Shown: positions 23,317 to 35,381 of the stretch, piece by piece
How positions within the stretch are numbered: the stretch's first letter is position 1
How the letters are laid out: every line of letters begins with the position of its first letter
Source: Bromus sterilis
Lineage: Eukaryota > Streptophyta > Magnoliopsida > Poales > Poaceae
Assembly: GCA_950022295.1 (NCBI GenBank)
Contig: OX465597.1
Location: 258,851,016 to 258,915,015 of the forward strand
DNA length: 64,000 bases
Reading direction: 5' to 3'
The notes under the pieces: model-generated
The model's input: only the letters and a program-made list of their open reading frames with translations
The model's database searches: none
Told to the model about the DNA's origin: nothing
Made by a program: the position numbers and the translations under genes

Positions 23317-24114
23317 CTAGAGAAGCCTTCCATGAACTTGCGGTAGTATCCCGCTAGTCCGAGGAATCCTCTGACCTCCGTCTGATTGGTCGGGGCTGTC
23401 AAGTCCATGATAGACTAAATCTGCTGGGTCGACGGATATTCCTCCTTCCGACAATACATGACCCAAAAATCTGACTTCCTTGAGCCAAAATTCGCACTTG
23501 CTGAACTTGTCATACACCTGATTCTCTCGCAATGTCTCAAGGACTAAGCGCAGATGCTCGGCATGCTCTTCTTCGGTCTTGGAGTATATAAAGATATCAT
23601 CAATGAAAACCACGACAAACTTGTCGAGGTACTTCATGAAGATCTTGTTCATGAGGTTCATGAAATAGGCCAGGGCATTGGTAAGTCCGAAGGACATCAC
23701 GGTGTACTCGAACAAACCATAGAGAGTCGAGAAGGCTGCCTTGGGGATGTCTGACTCTTGGACCTTCAGCTGATGATATCCAGTCCTAAGATCGATCTTG
23801 GAGAAGACTCGGGCTTCATTCCACTGGTCGAACAGATCCTCAATCTTAGGGAGCAGATACTTGTTCTTGATGGTTACTTCATTCAACTTATGGTAGTCCA
23901 CACACATGTGTATGGTGTCGTCTCTCTTGTCCACAAAGAGAACTGGCGAACCCCAGGGTGAAGCACTGGGTCGAATCAGTCCCTTCTGGATCATGTCATT
24001 CAGTTGTTTCTTCAATTCAACAAGTTCTTCAGCATTCATCCGGTAGGGTCTCTCTGCAATTGGGGCTGTGCCAGGTAGTAACTCAATAATGAACTCGATA
24101 TCCCGATCAGGCGG
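23317..24114 (-). pseudogene. Element C reverse transcriptase, main part
   Basis: The minus-strand frame shows the ordered Gypsy motifs: PYRMNAEELVELKKQL, GLIRPSASPWGSPVLFV, VDYHKLNEVTIKN, KIDLRTGYHQ, AFSTLYGLFEY, the active site FIDDIFIYSKT (aspartate codons at 23596-23601) and KCEFWLKEVRFLGHV. Near 23400 the frame shifts, and the downstream thumb region reads in another frame. At the upstream end, solo LTR S2 (24115-25738) separates it from the residues before RDIEF. It would have copied RNA into cDNA. It is non-functional here. Confidence 0.9.
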
Positions 24115-25738
24115 TGATACGTCCAAAACGTATCTATAATTTCTGCTGGCTCCATGCATGTTTTGTGTGCTATTGCTATGATCTAGATACACTTTCATAC
24201 ACTTTTGATCATATTTGGACTAACCAATTAACTCAGTGCACCCCAGTGCATGTTCCTGTTTTCTGCTGTTTTTCTATTACAGTTTTCCCTCATATAAAAA
24301 GTGCCAGAAAAATTCCGAGAAAAATACAGGAAAAATCAGCGTACAGGAAGCTTCGCGAAGAGCCCGAGTGGGGCCAAAGGGGAGCCAGGGGGGCCCAGGC
24401 GGCCACCCAGCGCGGCCCCACCCCTGGCCGCGCCAGGGGGGCGCCTGGGGCCCCTGGTCCACCTCTGGCTGCCCCCCTTCACCTATTTATTCTCCGTCAC
24501 GGGGAAACTCCGAAGATAGAACCCTATTTCGCAAACTCGCCTCTATTCCGCCGCCGCCGCGCTTCCGAGATCGGGAGCACCAGAAGACCTCTTCCCGGCA
24601 GCCCGCCGGAGGGAGGGCCGACCTCCGGGAGTCTCCTCTCCACCATGGATGCTCCCCGGATGTCTCGTGAGTAGTTTTCCTTGGACCATGGGTCCGTGAT
24701 CAGTAGCTATGTGATGTTCTCCTCCCCTCTTTGTTCTTCATGGTTTAGACCTCGTGAGCTGCCCTACATGATTGAGGCACTTTTGTAATATTTCTGCTAT
24801 TGCTATGCTGAGTTTGATGGGATCTGATGGATTATGAGATTATGTTCAGATTGCGATAGAGTAATATATTTGGTTTTTATCTCTTATATTTTTGGTCCTA
24901 AGTAATTTTTGCATGTTCTCCGCTGCTGTTTATTGCCTTGGCCAAGTAGTAGGTAGTGACTCCAAGAGGGAACGTTATGCTCGATTGTGGGTTCATGCCC
25001 CCGATGACACGCTTGAGTGACAGAAACATGAGTCTAGGGCCTGTGTTGTTTCCACAAGGGGGAAAACAACGGTGCTTGTAACCGCGGTTGCAAGGATTGT
25101 TTAGTTTACGCAAAATTCTTTTTAATGAAGTTGTCTGGTGCTTTGGGTTTACACTTTGGGTGGGGCTCGCAACTTAATACCAGCGAGATGTTCTGGATAG
25201 ATATCTCAAGGTGGATGATTAGTAGTAGATGCAGTTGGATTACGGTCTACTTATTTTGGCGTACTGCCCGTGCTTTTGAGCCTCTTCCTTTCTTTTGTAG
25301 CATAGTTAGCATTGCGGTGCGTTCATAATCCTGTCTATTGCCCTGCTGTAATTTGTTTACCTCGCATAGCAGTTTTATCGTCTTTTGGGAGAGAGACATC
25401 ACTAGTGAACATCACGTATCCCGGTCCATATCCTTATTACTGTTTCCACGCTATCTTTACTTTCCTGCTTTTTACTTTCAGTTGCTATCATTATCCTTTG
25501 TGTTTTACCCTTTGTGAACAACAATACCGGAGATATTGACAACCTCTCTGAACTTCGTTGGGAACAAAGTTATCTGTGTCTGTGTGCAGGTCCACGTCAG
25601 TTGCGCCACTGACACCTAATTATCATCTCTAGAGTCCTACTGGAGAAAAACCTTGGTATCTTCACCGAGGGAAACTTGCTGCTGCGCTACATCTCAACCT
25701 TCCACTTGGGGTAACCAACAAAGGGCGAGAAGCCATCA
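24115..25738 (+). mobile_element. Solo LTR S2 (1624 bp), Athila-like family of element E
   Basis: It starts TGATACGTCC and ends GCCATCA. The exact duplication GGCGG lies at 24110-24114 and 25739-25743. It is collinear with the LTRs of element E (33547-35182, 39354-41002), but lacks about 17 bp near the 3' end. It interrupts the reverse transcriptase gene of C between a PPD and an RDIEF motif. Removing it with one duplication rejoins the frame. Frames such as 24114-24674 lie in its GC-rich part and are not credible genes. Confidence 0.92.
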
Positions 25739-25743
25739 GGCGG

Positions 25744-25881
25744 CATACCGGGTAACTCCTCCGGAAAAACATCCGGCAACTCACAAACTATGTGCACTTG
25801 CTCCAGTGATGGTACCGAAATACTTTGGTGGCAAAAGGCTTGGGGCTCTTCTGGCTTGGCAACATATTCCACATCAACTCC
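25744..25881 (-). pseudogene. Element C protease-RT linker
   Basis: The minus-strand frame around 25744-25872 contains CELPDVFPEELPGMPPD, the conserved segment just before Gypsy reverse transcriptase. It runs up to the S2 insertion, and the continuing residues are found at 24114. Confidence 0.85.
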
Positions 25882-26169
25882 TTAACCATTGGTTAAGTCG
25901 ACTGACTTATTGGTGCAGTCTATGTGTCCATGATACTTGGACATCCAATCCATCCCGAGCATCACTTCCAATCCTTGGTCTCCTAACACAATGAGGTTTG
26001 CTGAAAACTCTACTCCTTCAATTTTTACAGGAACCTCTGGGAAAGATAACACTGCCTTCGTCTTGGATCCGGGTATTTTTACTATCATGGCTTTCTCCAT
26101 TCGGCTTGGTTTTATCCCGCTTTTATGCACAAAAGTTTCCGTGACGAAAGAATGTGATGCACCCGAATC
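25882..26169 (-). pseudogene. Element C aspartic protease
   Basis: DSGASHSFV, with the catalytic aspartate at 26167-26169, is followed by ETFVHKSG and, at the C-terminal end, by GLEVMLGMDWMSKYHGHIDC. This is the retropepsin-like arrangement of plant Gypsy elements, which cleaves the Gag-Pol polyprotein. Directly before the DSG motif, a run of seven T (minus strand) shifts the frame against gag and produces a premature stop, so gag and protease are no longer in one frame. Confidence 0.85.
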
Positions 26170-27388
26170 AAAAAAATACTCTTGCCGGTACTAAGTTCAC
26201 AAGGAATGTTACCAGCACAACATCAGGGGCTTCTTGAGCTTCTTCTACATCCACGTGATTCAATTGTCCCTTGGAGACGTTTGCCGAATTTCGTGGGGCT
26301 CCTCGGCCTAGGACTAGTGCATTGAGACGTGGCATGGGGTTCTTCTTGTTGGGGAAGTTGGTGGAAAAATGACCCTTCTGTCCGCGCTCAAAGCATAGCA
26401 TATATGCCAAGTCAGTACGATTTACGGGGATGCTGGGAGATCCTCCTGCTGGCCTTGGGACTCCAAAATGACGTGGAGGGAAGCTGGGACGCGAAACTTG
26501 GTAATGAATCCTCTACGGCTGAGGTGTTGGTCTTAGCGGCTGGGTTGGGCGGAGTCTGGGATTGCTAGATCCTCCTTGCTGCATCATACGATGCTTTCGG
26601 TTTTCACCTACCACGCTTCTCTCGTATTCCATTAAGATGGCGGCGTTGGCCAAACCTTCCATGTCTAGAAATTGTATGGCGACGAGCAGACATTGCAGCT
26701 CATCATCTAGGCCATTGAGAAAGCGATCCTTCCTCTTCTCTTTAGTGTCCACCTCCTCAGGGGCATACCTCGACAACTCGATGAACTTGTTGAGATAAGT
26801 GACCACAGTCATGCCTCCTTGCTTGAGGTGGCAGAACTTATCTCTCTTCCTCCGAATCAAAGCAGAGGGAATGTGCGCCTTTTCAAACTTCTCCTTGAAC
26901 TGCTCCTAGTTAAGCACTTTCCCTTCAGTCAAACGGGCACATACTCCTTCCCACCATCTCCTTGCGGTGCCGGCAAGGTAGTGAGTGGCATAGAGAACCT
27001 TCTCATCGTCTCCAAATCCGGCCACTGCCAAGTCATTCTAGATGGTGTTGAGCCAATTTGCACCATCGATAGGCTCCTTTGACTGGGAGAACACTGGCGG
27101 ATTAGTTTTCTGGAAGTCTCAGAGCTTGGATCTGGGCTCCACATTCCCTCTTCCTTGGTGGCTGGTGGCAGCTTGTACCAACTGCTGGAGGGCTATGAGA
27201 TTAGCTTGGCGCTCCTCTCGGGCAGCTTGGTGCTCCCCTCGGGCAGCTTTTCTCTCCTCCAATAACAAGAGCAAAAGTTGAGCCATGTTCGGGTCAGGTG
27301 GTGGTGGTGGCGCATCACTGGATTCACTTGGGTGCGCTCGGGTGTGTCTCAACATCCTAAAGTTGCGTTGCGTAAGAAAAAAGTGCAT
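26170..27388 (-). pseudogene. Element C gag
   Basis: Fragments on the minus strand in order: an N-terminal frame (27119-27388) with a proline run and MAQLLLLLLEERKAA, a glutamine- and arginine-rich helix; capsid region (about 26880-27110, another frame) with the usual WWEGVCARL motif; frame 26513-26860 with FCHLKQGGMTV and ELSRYAPEEV; and a C-terminal frame (26168-26410) with a knuckle reading CFERGQKGHFSTNF. In that knuckle two cysteines of the CCHC pattern are replaced, so RNA binding is probably lost. At least two frame changes and an in-frame stop near 26910 interrupt it. The start is uncertain; 27388 is the first ATG of the open stretch. Confidence 0.78.
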
Positions 27389-27678
27389 TGATTAGTTTCA
27401 TCCTAAGTGGGGTAAGGGTCACTCTAACTTCAGACTAAACAACACAAAACAAGCAAGCATAAGATCACGAATTCGGGTAGGGAACACTAAACCAAATCGA
27501 CCACTAGCTCTACTCTGTTTGCGACACATCTTCGTTCGGCACCATCTTCCTTCTTAATATTCATTCTCACTAGATTAAAAACATTTTGAAAGAGGTAAGA
27601 GGTATAAGAGATTATTACATTTACCAAAATATTTCTAACTAACGTCCATACTAACTAGGCTGCTACAATCTGAACAGT
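27389..27678 (-). other. Element C 5' leader
   Basis: About 290 bp between primer site and gag on the minus strand. It is A/T-rich with no coding signal. Confidence 0.6.
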
Positions 27679-27691
27679 GGCTGTGATACCA
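27679..27691 (-). other. Primer binding site of element C (tRNA-Met type)
   Basis: On the minus strand it reads TGGTATCACAGCC, one mismatch from the usual tRNA-Met site, 6 nt from the LTR end GGTGCCCACA. Confidence 0.82.
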
Positions 27692-29059
27692 AAAGTCTGT
27701 GGGCACCCCGGACTATATGTCTGAAGCGACCACCTATTTATACTATCATGCTCCCATGATCAGTGTTGCATGACACACAACTCGACAATGGATATCATAG
27801 TCACAATGTTCATTGAATAAAAAGTCATACAACAATAGAGTTTTACATGGCCTCATCGGGCTCAAATAGCGGAGTAACAAAAAGCATGATAGATAGAAGT
27901 GTCACAATCCACAGGGTAGTTCAGAGCATAGCACGTCCTAGTAACCGTCGATAGCATCATTGTCAAATACCTGCTCCTCCAAGCCTGGCCGATTGAATAA
28001 CCATGGATAAAGCTGTGAGTACATACAAAGTACTCGCAAACCACCTAAAGAAAGAAACAAAGTTTTGCATACGAAAAAAATGGGATGGATTTATGGTGGG
28101 GTTGGTCATAGCAATTCCTATCTACTAAATTTAAATAAAGTTGGCAAACTTTTAATCTTAGAAAGTTTTATTTTCCCACAATGACATTGGTTTAATCTAG
28201 TCGAACCCTTCCAACAATATCAACATCATCATCATGAACCATAATCTCAGCACTAGAATTTTGCATCTATTTCCCTATGAAGTGTGGCCTCACTAGCTGT
28301 CCATGACCGTGGACTCCGGCTACTCGAATAGATTTACACTCTGCAGAGGTTGTAAACTTTACCAACACAATTCAATACATCCGTCGTGTCATACACGAAT
28401 CATCATACCTCAGTATGCGGGTTTTGGATAATTGAACAAAACCGTTCACCATTAACCCTAATATAAGCTCCTACCCAATGAGTTTATTCCCTCAGCCTCC
28501 GATTACAGCCCATGACCCTCTTGGGAACAATGTCTGCATGGAGTAGAGGGACTCAAAGTGTCTTCCGGGGCTTCGGGGATCCATAGTCCCCTGGTTTGGT
28601 TCTCCCAATATCTGGGTAGAATCCGGTTTCAAGGGAAGCATCCCTCATAGCAGTTGTGAGGTATATCATGTTAGACCCAACGGCTTCCGGTAAAGCCTTG
28701 TCCCATACCAGGGTAATGTGGTTGCACGGTGATAGGGAATATTTCCCCTTGATTGGTTTTAGTGATTGATGAAAATACATTTGCGGATTAACCGGGTGCG
28801 ATGAGCATTTCAGATAATTATATTCATGGCACAAGACGATTATTGCCCCCTCGGTGAATGAAGCGTGAAGACGGAGTTTTCCTTACGATTTCCTTTTTGG
28901 TAAATTTAGTTGTAGGAAAACCGTACTATTAAGAGGGGATCCGCTATGGAATGGTGGGTGAAATCATCACACACTCTCACTTTCTACACCCACATCTTTC
29001 ACGTGCGTCATGGAGGTGTGGAACTTGGTGGCATTGGCTCCCTAGCACTGCCAGGGCAG

Positions 29060-29277
29060 TAGTACCGCTCTAGGAGCGGTAGTACCACGCCGCGGTAGTA
29101 TCGGGATCCAGTACCGCACCCACTACCAGAATCCCACTAGACTCTGCGGTAGTGGGAACGACACTGGGACTAGGTAGTACCGCTCCCAGTGTGGTAGTAC
29201 CGCTCCACGGTAGTACCGTGGACCAGTACCGCACCCACTACCGGAATCCCACTTGACTCCGTGGTAGTGGGCACGGC
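29060..29277 (+). repeat. GGTAGTACCG-type palindromic repeats, element D 5' LTR (first part)
   Basis: The unit GGTAGTACCGC and its reverse complement GCGGTACTACC occur repeatedly, together with 'cagtaccgcacccactacc' units. Many neighbours are inverted, so short hairpins are dense. Solo LTR S3 interrupts this block. It continues from 33007. Confidence 0.8.
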
Positions 29278-32200
29278 TGTAACAACCCAGAATTTTCACC
29301 CAAATTACAAAAATTATTTGTTGCGTTGCTGTGTTGATTGTTTGTATTGCTTGCAGTGTTTGCTTCGCCGCTTTATTAATCGGTGAATCTATTTCCCCCT
29401 ATTTATCGTATCGGATGCAAGACCGACCCTTCTCCATCACGGCACACGACCTTTGCGACACCGGGTTTCACCCGAGCACCGTCGCAACAGACACAAGACC
29501 AGCCATCGCCACTGGAACGAAAACTCCATTTAATAATTAAATGGATTATTTTATTGGGCGTCGGAAAAAGTTCTCGGAATGTTATCGAAGTGAGGTAGGA
29601 CTGACGGGATCTCCCCGCTGAGCGTGTGGTTCGATATAACGTCTGAATCGCAGTCTTTACGAAGTCTCGGCGGTCATAAACGTGCAACGTAGAAAATGAG
29701 GTTCAACTCAGGGGTATTTTCATCGTGTGCCATCACACCTACCCCCTTTCTGTAAATAACAGCTCTCCCCTGCCATTTTTAGCCTCCCACAGCCGAAACC
29801 CTAGCCCCCAGGAGCCCCAGCCATCGGATCCGGCGATCGGACCGTCCAGAAGGAGGCACGTCGCCCCGAAGTGGATCCAGCCTCCCACCAACCAGATCCG
29901 GGCCCCGCGGCCCCGAGATGCGCCTCCGCGGCCCGCCCCGTCCGGAACTGCGCCGCCGGTCCATTGGAAGACCTCTCCCCGTCGCTCCCGTATGCTGCCG
30001 TGCCACCCCGGCGAACCACGACGTCCACGCCGGCGAGTAGCGCCGCCTGCGCCCACAGGTCCAGTGCGCCCCTCGTCCTCTTCCCTTTCTCCTTCCTTCT
30101 CTCTTATCTGCTTCTAGCCGCGTCATGAACCCAAGGCCGCCATGGAACCCCCTTGAAGCTCGCATGGAGCAGCTCACCGGCGTGCCCCTTTTCTGGCCAG
30201 ATCTGGCTGAGGCAGCATGTCCCAAGCCAGATCTGCGACTTCCCCGGCCTCCCCGCCATCGCCCCTCAACGAAGGAGCTCTGGCGGCCGTCTCCAGCCGT
30301 CACCGGTGTGATCCCGACCGGGATCGGGAGACAGCCCACCTAGGCCGGCGCACCCCCTCGGCCCAATGCGGCCCAGCCCCGCACCATCCAACGCATAGGG
30401 CGTGCGGTTGTTATCCCGTGACCGCTGCCAGCTTGGGCTCGGCCCACCCGGTGAGCGCCAATCTTTCTTTTTCTTTGTTTTTTTTTGTTGCGTGCTAGGC
30501 TTGGCACATTTGATCTGAGCCCTGTGTATCGCCCAGTGCGGTGTTTAGATATCTAGCGCGCCCCTGTTAGGCCTGTTTGCCTCTGTTTCGGCCCGTTTAG
30601 TTTTTTTGCTAGGTTTTTATTAATAATTGGCAGATCGTGTTATTTTTTTGCGTTGCCCGTATCTTTTAAACGGTAGCTCGGATCGCAACGAGTTCTACAA
30701 GAAAGTTGCTCCGTTTTGCGTGTAGAATAATAAAATGTGCTCCTTTTCCATGTTTGCACTTGTCTACATGTTGTTTACCTTCTATTTACACTTCTTTCCA
30801 CCGTAAATGTAATAGGCCGTAACTTTTTAACCGTTCCTTCGATAAAAATGTTTCTTATATGTAACTTGACTAGAATTGCATGTAGATCGTGATTATGCTG
30901 CTATTTCTTGCTAATAAAAAACTATAAAATATGGTTTAGGTCAGAACAGTACCAAATATTATAATTATCATGGGTAAATAGTGATATGCCGTTTGTAGGA
31001 ATTTTACCCGCTTAACTTGACTAGCATAGATAGTTACTTTATGCTTCATCTCTTTCCATGTTTGTGTGCTATGCCATGCTTGAGTGAGATTCCATGCTAT
31101 CAACCTTTGCTCATGTTGTGTAACTAAACAACTTGAACCATTGTAAACGTGCGGTATCGTCGTGTGTGACGAATGCTCCACTTAACCTGTTAGTAACCGC
31201 TCTCGACGATAGATGTGATGTCGTATTGAGTTGTCTCGTGTTCCCTTCTTGATTTTGTTTGCTGGTGATTGCTTGTAGTAATAGATCCTTGCTCTTCGAT
31301 TGGCTTTCCAGTGTTTCCTTCTTGTGTGCTTCCGCGGGTACCTCTCGGAGATGGTGCAAGCTCGCGATCGACTACACCTTCGGAACCCGAATTATCAACA
31401 GGCAAGGATTATACATTACTTATGATCCATTCTATTATAACCAGCGTTTTACATGCTAGTCTAGGTTAGGTTCGATGTTTGATCCTACCACATGTTGACA
31501 ACTCTCTTAAACCAATACAGCCATGTCCCCTCCTAGCAAACCATGTACTGCTACATTACTATTTCTCGTTGCTCAGACCCTACTTAATATGCATGCTTAG
31601 GATACTACGACTGTTACCTCCTGTTACTCCTTGGATTGCGCTATCAAATTATTATATTATTTTTGACAATATTCGATGAAGGATGGAAGGTCTAGGCTAT
31701 CCCGCCCCGACGCTTTGTTCCATTCGAGTCACCTAGGATTCGAGTTCCGGGTATTGGTTCCAAGACTGAGCGTGCCTAACCGCGTGTGGGATTTTGTGGG
31801 GTCCTCTTTTCTTACCTAACTAGCTTCAAACATTTCTAGTGGTGGCCCAAGCTGATTTACAATTTGAAAACCATGCATATATGTCTGTCGGGTAGCTCCT
31901 GGCAGATATTCTTTAAAACAACCTGGGCCAGCGGGGACATGGTTTCCTTGTTGGTCCAACCTGTCCGTCTGAGGACCCGGCCTCATGTGAGAATTTACCG
32001 GCAATCCAAACCTGCGATAGACGGTAGAGACCAGATCGAGAGCGCAGCCGGCTCCTGAGATGGATGTCGACTCACCGGGGGCCACCCGGATTTGTGCGTT
32101 GTTAGTTAGAGGGACCTGTCGTTTAGGATCTCTCGGAACTAAATCATAAAATGGTTTCCTATGATGGTTAGCAACTGAGAGAGATGGTCGTGCGTGCAGA

Positions 32201-33001
32201 GCCTTGTAATGGGCAGTTGGTACACCCCTACAAGGTTAAATATTTTCGAGAAGTCGTGTCCACGGTTATGGAAGACTTGACACCTAATCCATGTTCATAG
32301 ACAACAACAACTGAGATAAGCTTAATAACTTGATCAATGTGCGTGTGCCTTGACTGCTTCTTCTTCGTCGGGATGCGAAAGGGAGGACAAGGATACGATA
32401 GGTGTTATGATTGCGTAAGTAGCTGATAGAAAGACTAGTTGGAGGCTATTCCTCATCGAATGCTTGGTTATCATCTTACTCTAAAATAGACCGTTAGCCA
32501 CTCATATATTGCTAGTGCGAATGCAACCTCGCCACTACCCCCATCTTACCGTGAGAAGTTAGTTTCAAGACTTTTGATATAGCTCACCCCTTCTGTTCTC
32601 TTTTACACACGTTATGCAAACGATCTTGGACTTCAGTGGAGCTCGACGACCCTTCTTCTGGACGCCTTCGCGGAGAATCGACGATGACTAGTTAGGCAGA
32701 TCCCGGCGGAGAGCCTGGACCCGTGTGGTTACGGGAATGGTGTGTTTTACCTTTGCCACTAGGCATTTGATTGTAGTTTGTACCTCAGACATGTATCTTC
32801 CGCTGATGTAATGTAATTAAGGAAGTTGTATGCCGATTGTATGAGATGGTGTATCCTTGTATCTGTAATGTTATGATATCATGTTGGAAATCCGGGGCAT
32901 ATGACAGTGTCATATGTCGTAGTGGGACCGATATGTGCTTCGTCCCCGGATCTGGATGAAAGCATCTAGATCTGGAACAGTACCGCATATCGTTCCTTAC
33001 A
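29278..33001 (+). mobile_element. Solo LTR S3 (3724 bp), large-LTR family
   Basis: It starts TGTAACAACCC and ends CCTTACA. The exact duplication ACGGC lies at 29273-29277 and 33002-33006, and the empty site is at about 50618 in the 3' LTR of D. It is the same family as the LTRs of A, but about 570 bp shorter. A different variable block (about 32520-32680) is shared with LTR X. The equivalent of the TATA box is not preserved (near 29745), while a telo-box AAACCCTAG is at 29796-29804. Long frames at 29725-30498 on both strands lie in the GC-rich block and are not taken as genes. Confidence 0.93.
32890..32951 (+). other. Conserved LTR-end stem-loop, copy 4
   Basis: Outer stem ATCCGGGG/CCCCGGAT (32890-32897, 32944-32951) and inner CATATGAC/GTCATATG with loop AGT. 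The total length is 62 nt, the same as in the other copies. Confidence 0.75.
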
Positions 33002-33006
33002 ACGGC

Positions 33007-33192
33007 ACTGGCCCTCGGCAGTACCGTGGGGCGATAGTACCGTTCCCGGTACGGTACTACCGCGCCCCATAGTACCGGGGCTAGTACCGCACCCACTACC
33101 AAAATCCCTCTCGACTCCATGGTAGTGGGCACTGTAGTGACCCTCGGCAGTACCGTTGGCACGGTAGTACCGCTTCAGGAGCGGTACTACCG
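33007..33192 (+). repeat. GGTAGTACCG-type palindromic repeats, element D 5' LTR (second part)
   Basis: This continues the block of 29060-29277. It ends in a perfect 13 bp inverted repeat CGGTAGTACCGCT/AGCGGTACTACCG with a 5-nt spacer (33162-33192), which recurs unchanged at 50817-50847. Confidence 0.85.
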
Positions 33193-33229
33193 TGGTTGGT
33201 GGGCTGCCAACGGCTGCATTTATGCGCAC

Positions 33230-33240
33230 CTATAAAAGGG
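33230..33240 (+). promoter_or_regulatory. TATA box of element D 5' LTR
   Basis: CTATAAAAGGG lies about 40 bp after the 13 bp palindrome, followed by a leader with short pyrimidine tracts. In the 3' LTR the equivalent is CTATAAACGGG (50885), with one base changed. Confidence 0.65.
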
Positions 33241-33546
33241 GGTCTTCTTCCCCATTGAGACTTACCTCATTTATTTCTCTCACCTCCATTGACGCCCAAG
33301 ATCCATTCTTGCCCGATCTCTCTCCCTAGCCATCAAAACTTGTTGATTCTCTAGGGTTTGGAAGAGGAGGCCCCGATCTACACTTCAACCAAAGGATATT
33401 TGATTCCCCCCATTAATCTCGTGTGGATCTTGTTACTCTTGGGCGCGTTGGTTGCCTAGACGGAAGAGGTCACCTTGAAGCCACATTCCATTGGGGTGAA
33501 GCTTCGTGGTTTCATTGGGAGCCTCCAATTAAGTTGTGGAGATTGC

Positions 33547-35182
33547 TGATACATCTCAAACGTATCGATAATTTCTGCTCGCTCCATGCATGTTTTGTGT
33601 GATATTTCTATGATCTAGATACATTTTCATATACTTTTGATCATATTTGGACTAACCTACTAACTCAGTGCATCCCAGTGCTAGTTTCTGCTTTCTGATG
33701 TTTTTCTATTCCAGGTTTCCCCCATATTAAAAGTGCTCCAAAAATTCGGGAAAAATCAGCGTAATGGAGTCTTCCAGAAGCACCCAAGTGGGGCCAGAGG
33801 GCCACCACTAGGGGCCCAGGCGGCCACCAGCCGCGGCTAGGGGCCTGGCCGCGCCAGGGGAGCGCCTGGACCCTGGTGTCCCCTAGATTCCCCCCTTCGC
33901 CTAATTATTCATCGTGATGGGGAAACTCCGAAGCCACAACACTATTTTCCAATCTCGCCTCTGTTCCGCCGCCGCCGCGATTCAAAGATCGGGAGCACCG
34001 TCAGGACCCTTCCTGGCACCCTATCGAAGGGAGGATCGACCTCCGGGCGCTTCTCCTCCACCATGGACGCTTCCCGAATGTGCCGTGAGTAGTCTACCTT
34101 GGACCATAGGTCCTTCATCAGTAGCTATGTGATGTTCTCCTTGCCTCTTTGTTCTTCATGGTTTCGACCTCATGAGCTTACCTACATGATCGAGGCACAT
34201 ATGTAATTCTTCTGCTGTTGCTATGTTGATTTTGATGGGATCCGATGGATTATGAGATTAGGTTCAGATCGTGATAGAGTAATATATTTGGTTTTGATCT
34301 CTTATATTTTTGTTCCTAAGTAATTCTTGCATGTTCTCTGTTGCTGTTTATTTATTTGGCCAAGTAGTGGATAGTAACTTCAAGAGGGAACGTTATGCTC
34401 GATTGTGGGTACATGCCCCCTGATGACACGCTTGACGACAGAAACATGAGTCTAGGGGATGTGTTGTGTCCACAAGGGGGAAAACAACGGTGCTTGTAAC
34501 CGCGGTTGCAAGGAATGTTTACTTTACGCAAAGTTCTTTTAATGCAGTTCTCTGTTGCTTTGGGTTTACACTTTGGGTGTGACTCGCAACTTAATACCAG
34601 CGAGATGTTCTGGATAGATATCTCAAGGTGGATGATTAGTAGTAGATGTAGATGGATTTCAGTCTACTTATTTTGGCGTACTGCCCATGCTTATGAGCCT
34701 CTTCCTTTCTTTTGTAACATAGTTAGCATTGCGGCGCGTTTATAATCCTGTCAATTGCCCATCTGTAATTTGTTTACCTCGCTTAGAAGTTTTATCGTCT
34801 GTTGTGAGAGAGACATCACTAGTGAACATCACGGGACCCCGGTCCATATCCTCATCATTGTTTACAAGATATTTACTTTTCTCGCATTTACTTTCAGTTG
34901 CTACCATTATCATTACCATTATCGCTTGTGTGTTTGACCCTTTGTAAACAACAAGACCGGACAGATTGACAACCTCTCTGAACTTCGTTGGGAGCAAAGT
35001 TAATTGTATTGTGTGCAGGTCCGCGTCAGGTGCGCCGCTGACACCTACTTATCATCGCCGGAGTCTTACGGGTGACAACCCCTATCCTCTACATAGGGGA
35101 AATTTGCTGCTATCCTACATCTCACCTTCCACTTGGGGTAACCCACGAAGGGCGAGAAGCCATTATCACTTCCACGCCATGA
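33547..35182 (+). repeat. Element E 5' LTR (1636 bp)
   Basis: It starts TGATACATCTC and ends near GCCATGA, where the partner LTR reads CCATCA. It holds a GC-rich box with repeated 'ggcgc' words (33780-34060) and an AT-rich second half. No coding potential is supported. Confidence 0.88.
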
Positions 35183-35192
35183 AGCAAATTTC

Positions 35193-35210
35193 TGGCGCCG
35201 TTGCCGGGGA
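35193..35210 (+). other. Primer binding site of element E (tRNA-Asp type)
   Basis: TGGCGCCGTTGCCGGGGA lies 10 nt after the LTR end. It differs in type from all other elements in the window, which use tRNA-Met. Confidence 0.85.
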
Positions 35211-35381
35211 CTCCGAGTGATAAGATAGGGGAGTTGCCCACTTCCCTTTACCTTTACTCTTTAGTCTTGTAATTTTCCTTTCCAGTTTATCTTTTTTCTT
35301 TTGTGTCTTTCTGAAAAAACAAAAAAAATTGTTTCTACGTTTTTCCTTTGTCTTGCTTTGCCTAGTGATGCTATCCTCACC

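Noticed and set aside
24114..24674. A 186-codon plus-strand frame starting at the S2 border
   Set aside because: It is in the GC-rich part of an LTR and the equivalents in the element E LTRs are shorter and differ in sequence.
29725..30498. Overlapping frames of 85-186 codons on both strands in solo LTR S3
   Set aside because: They fall in the same GC-rich LTR block as in element A, with no shared protein sequence in one frame and no recognisable domain.
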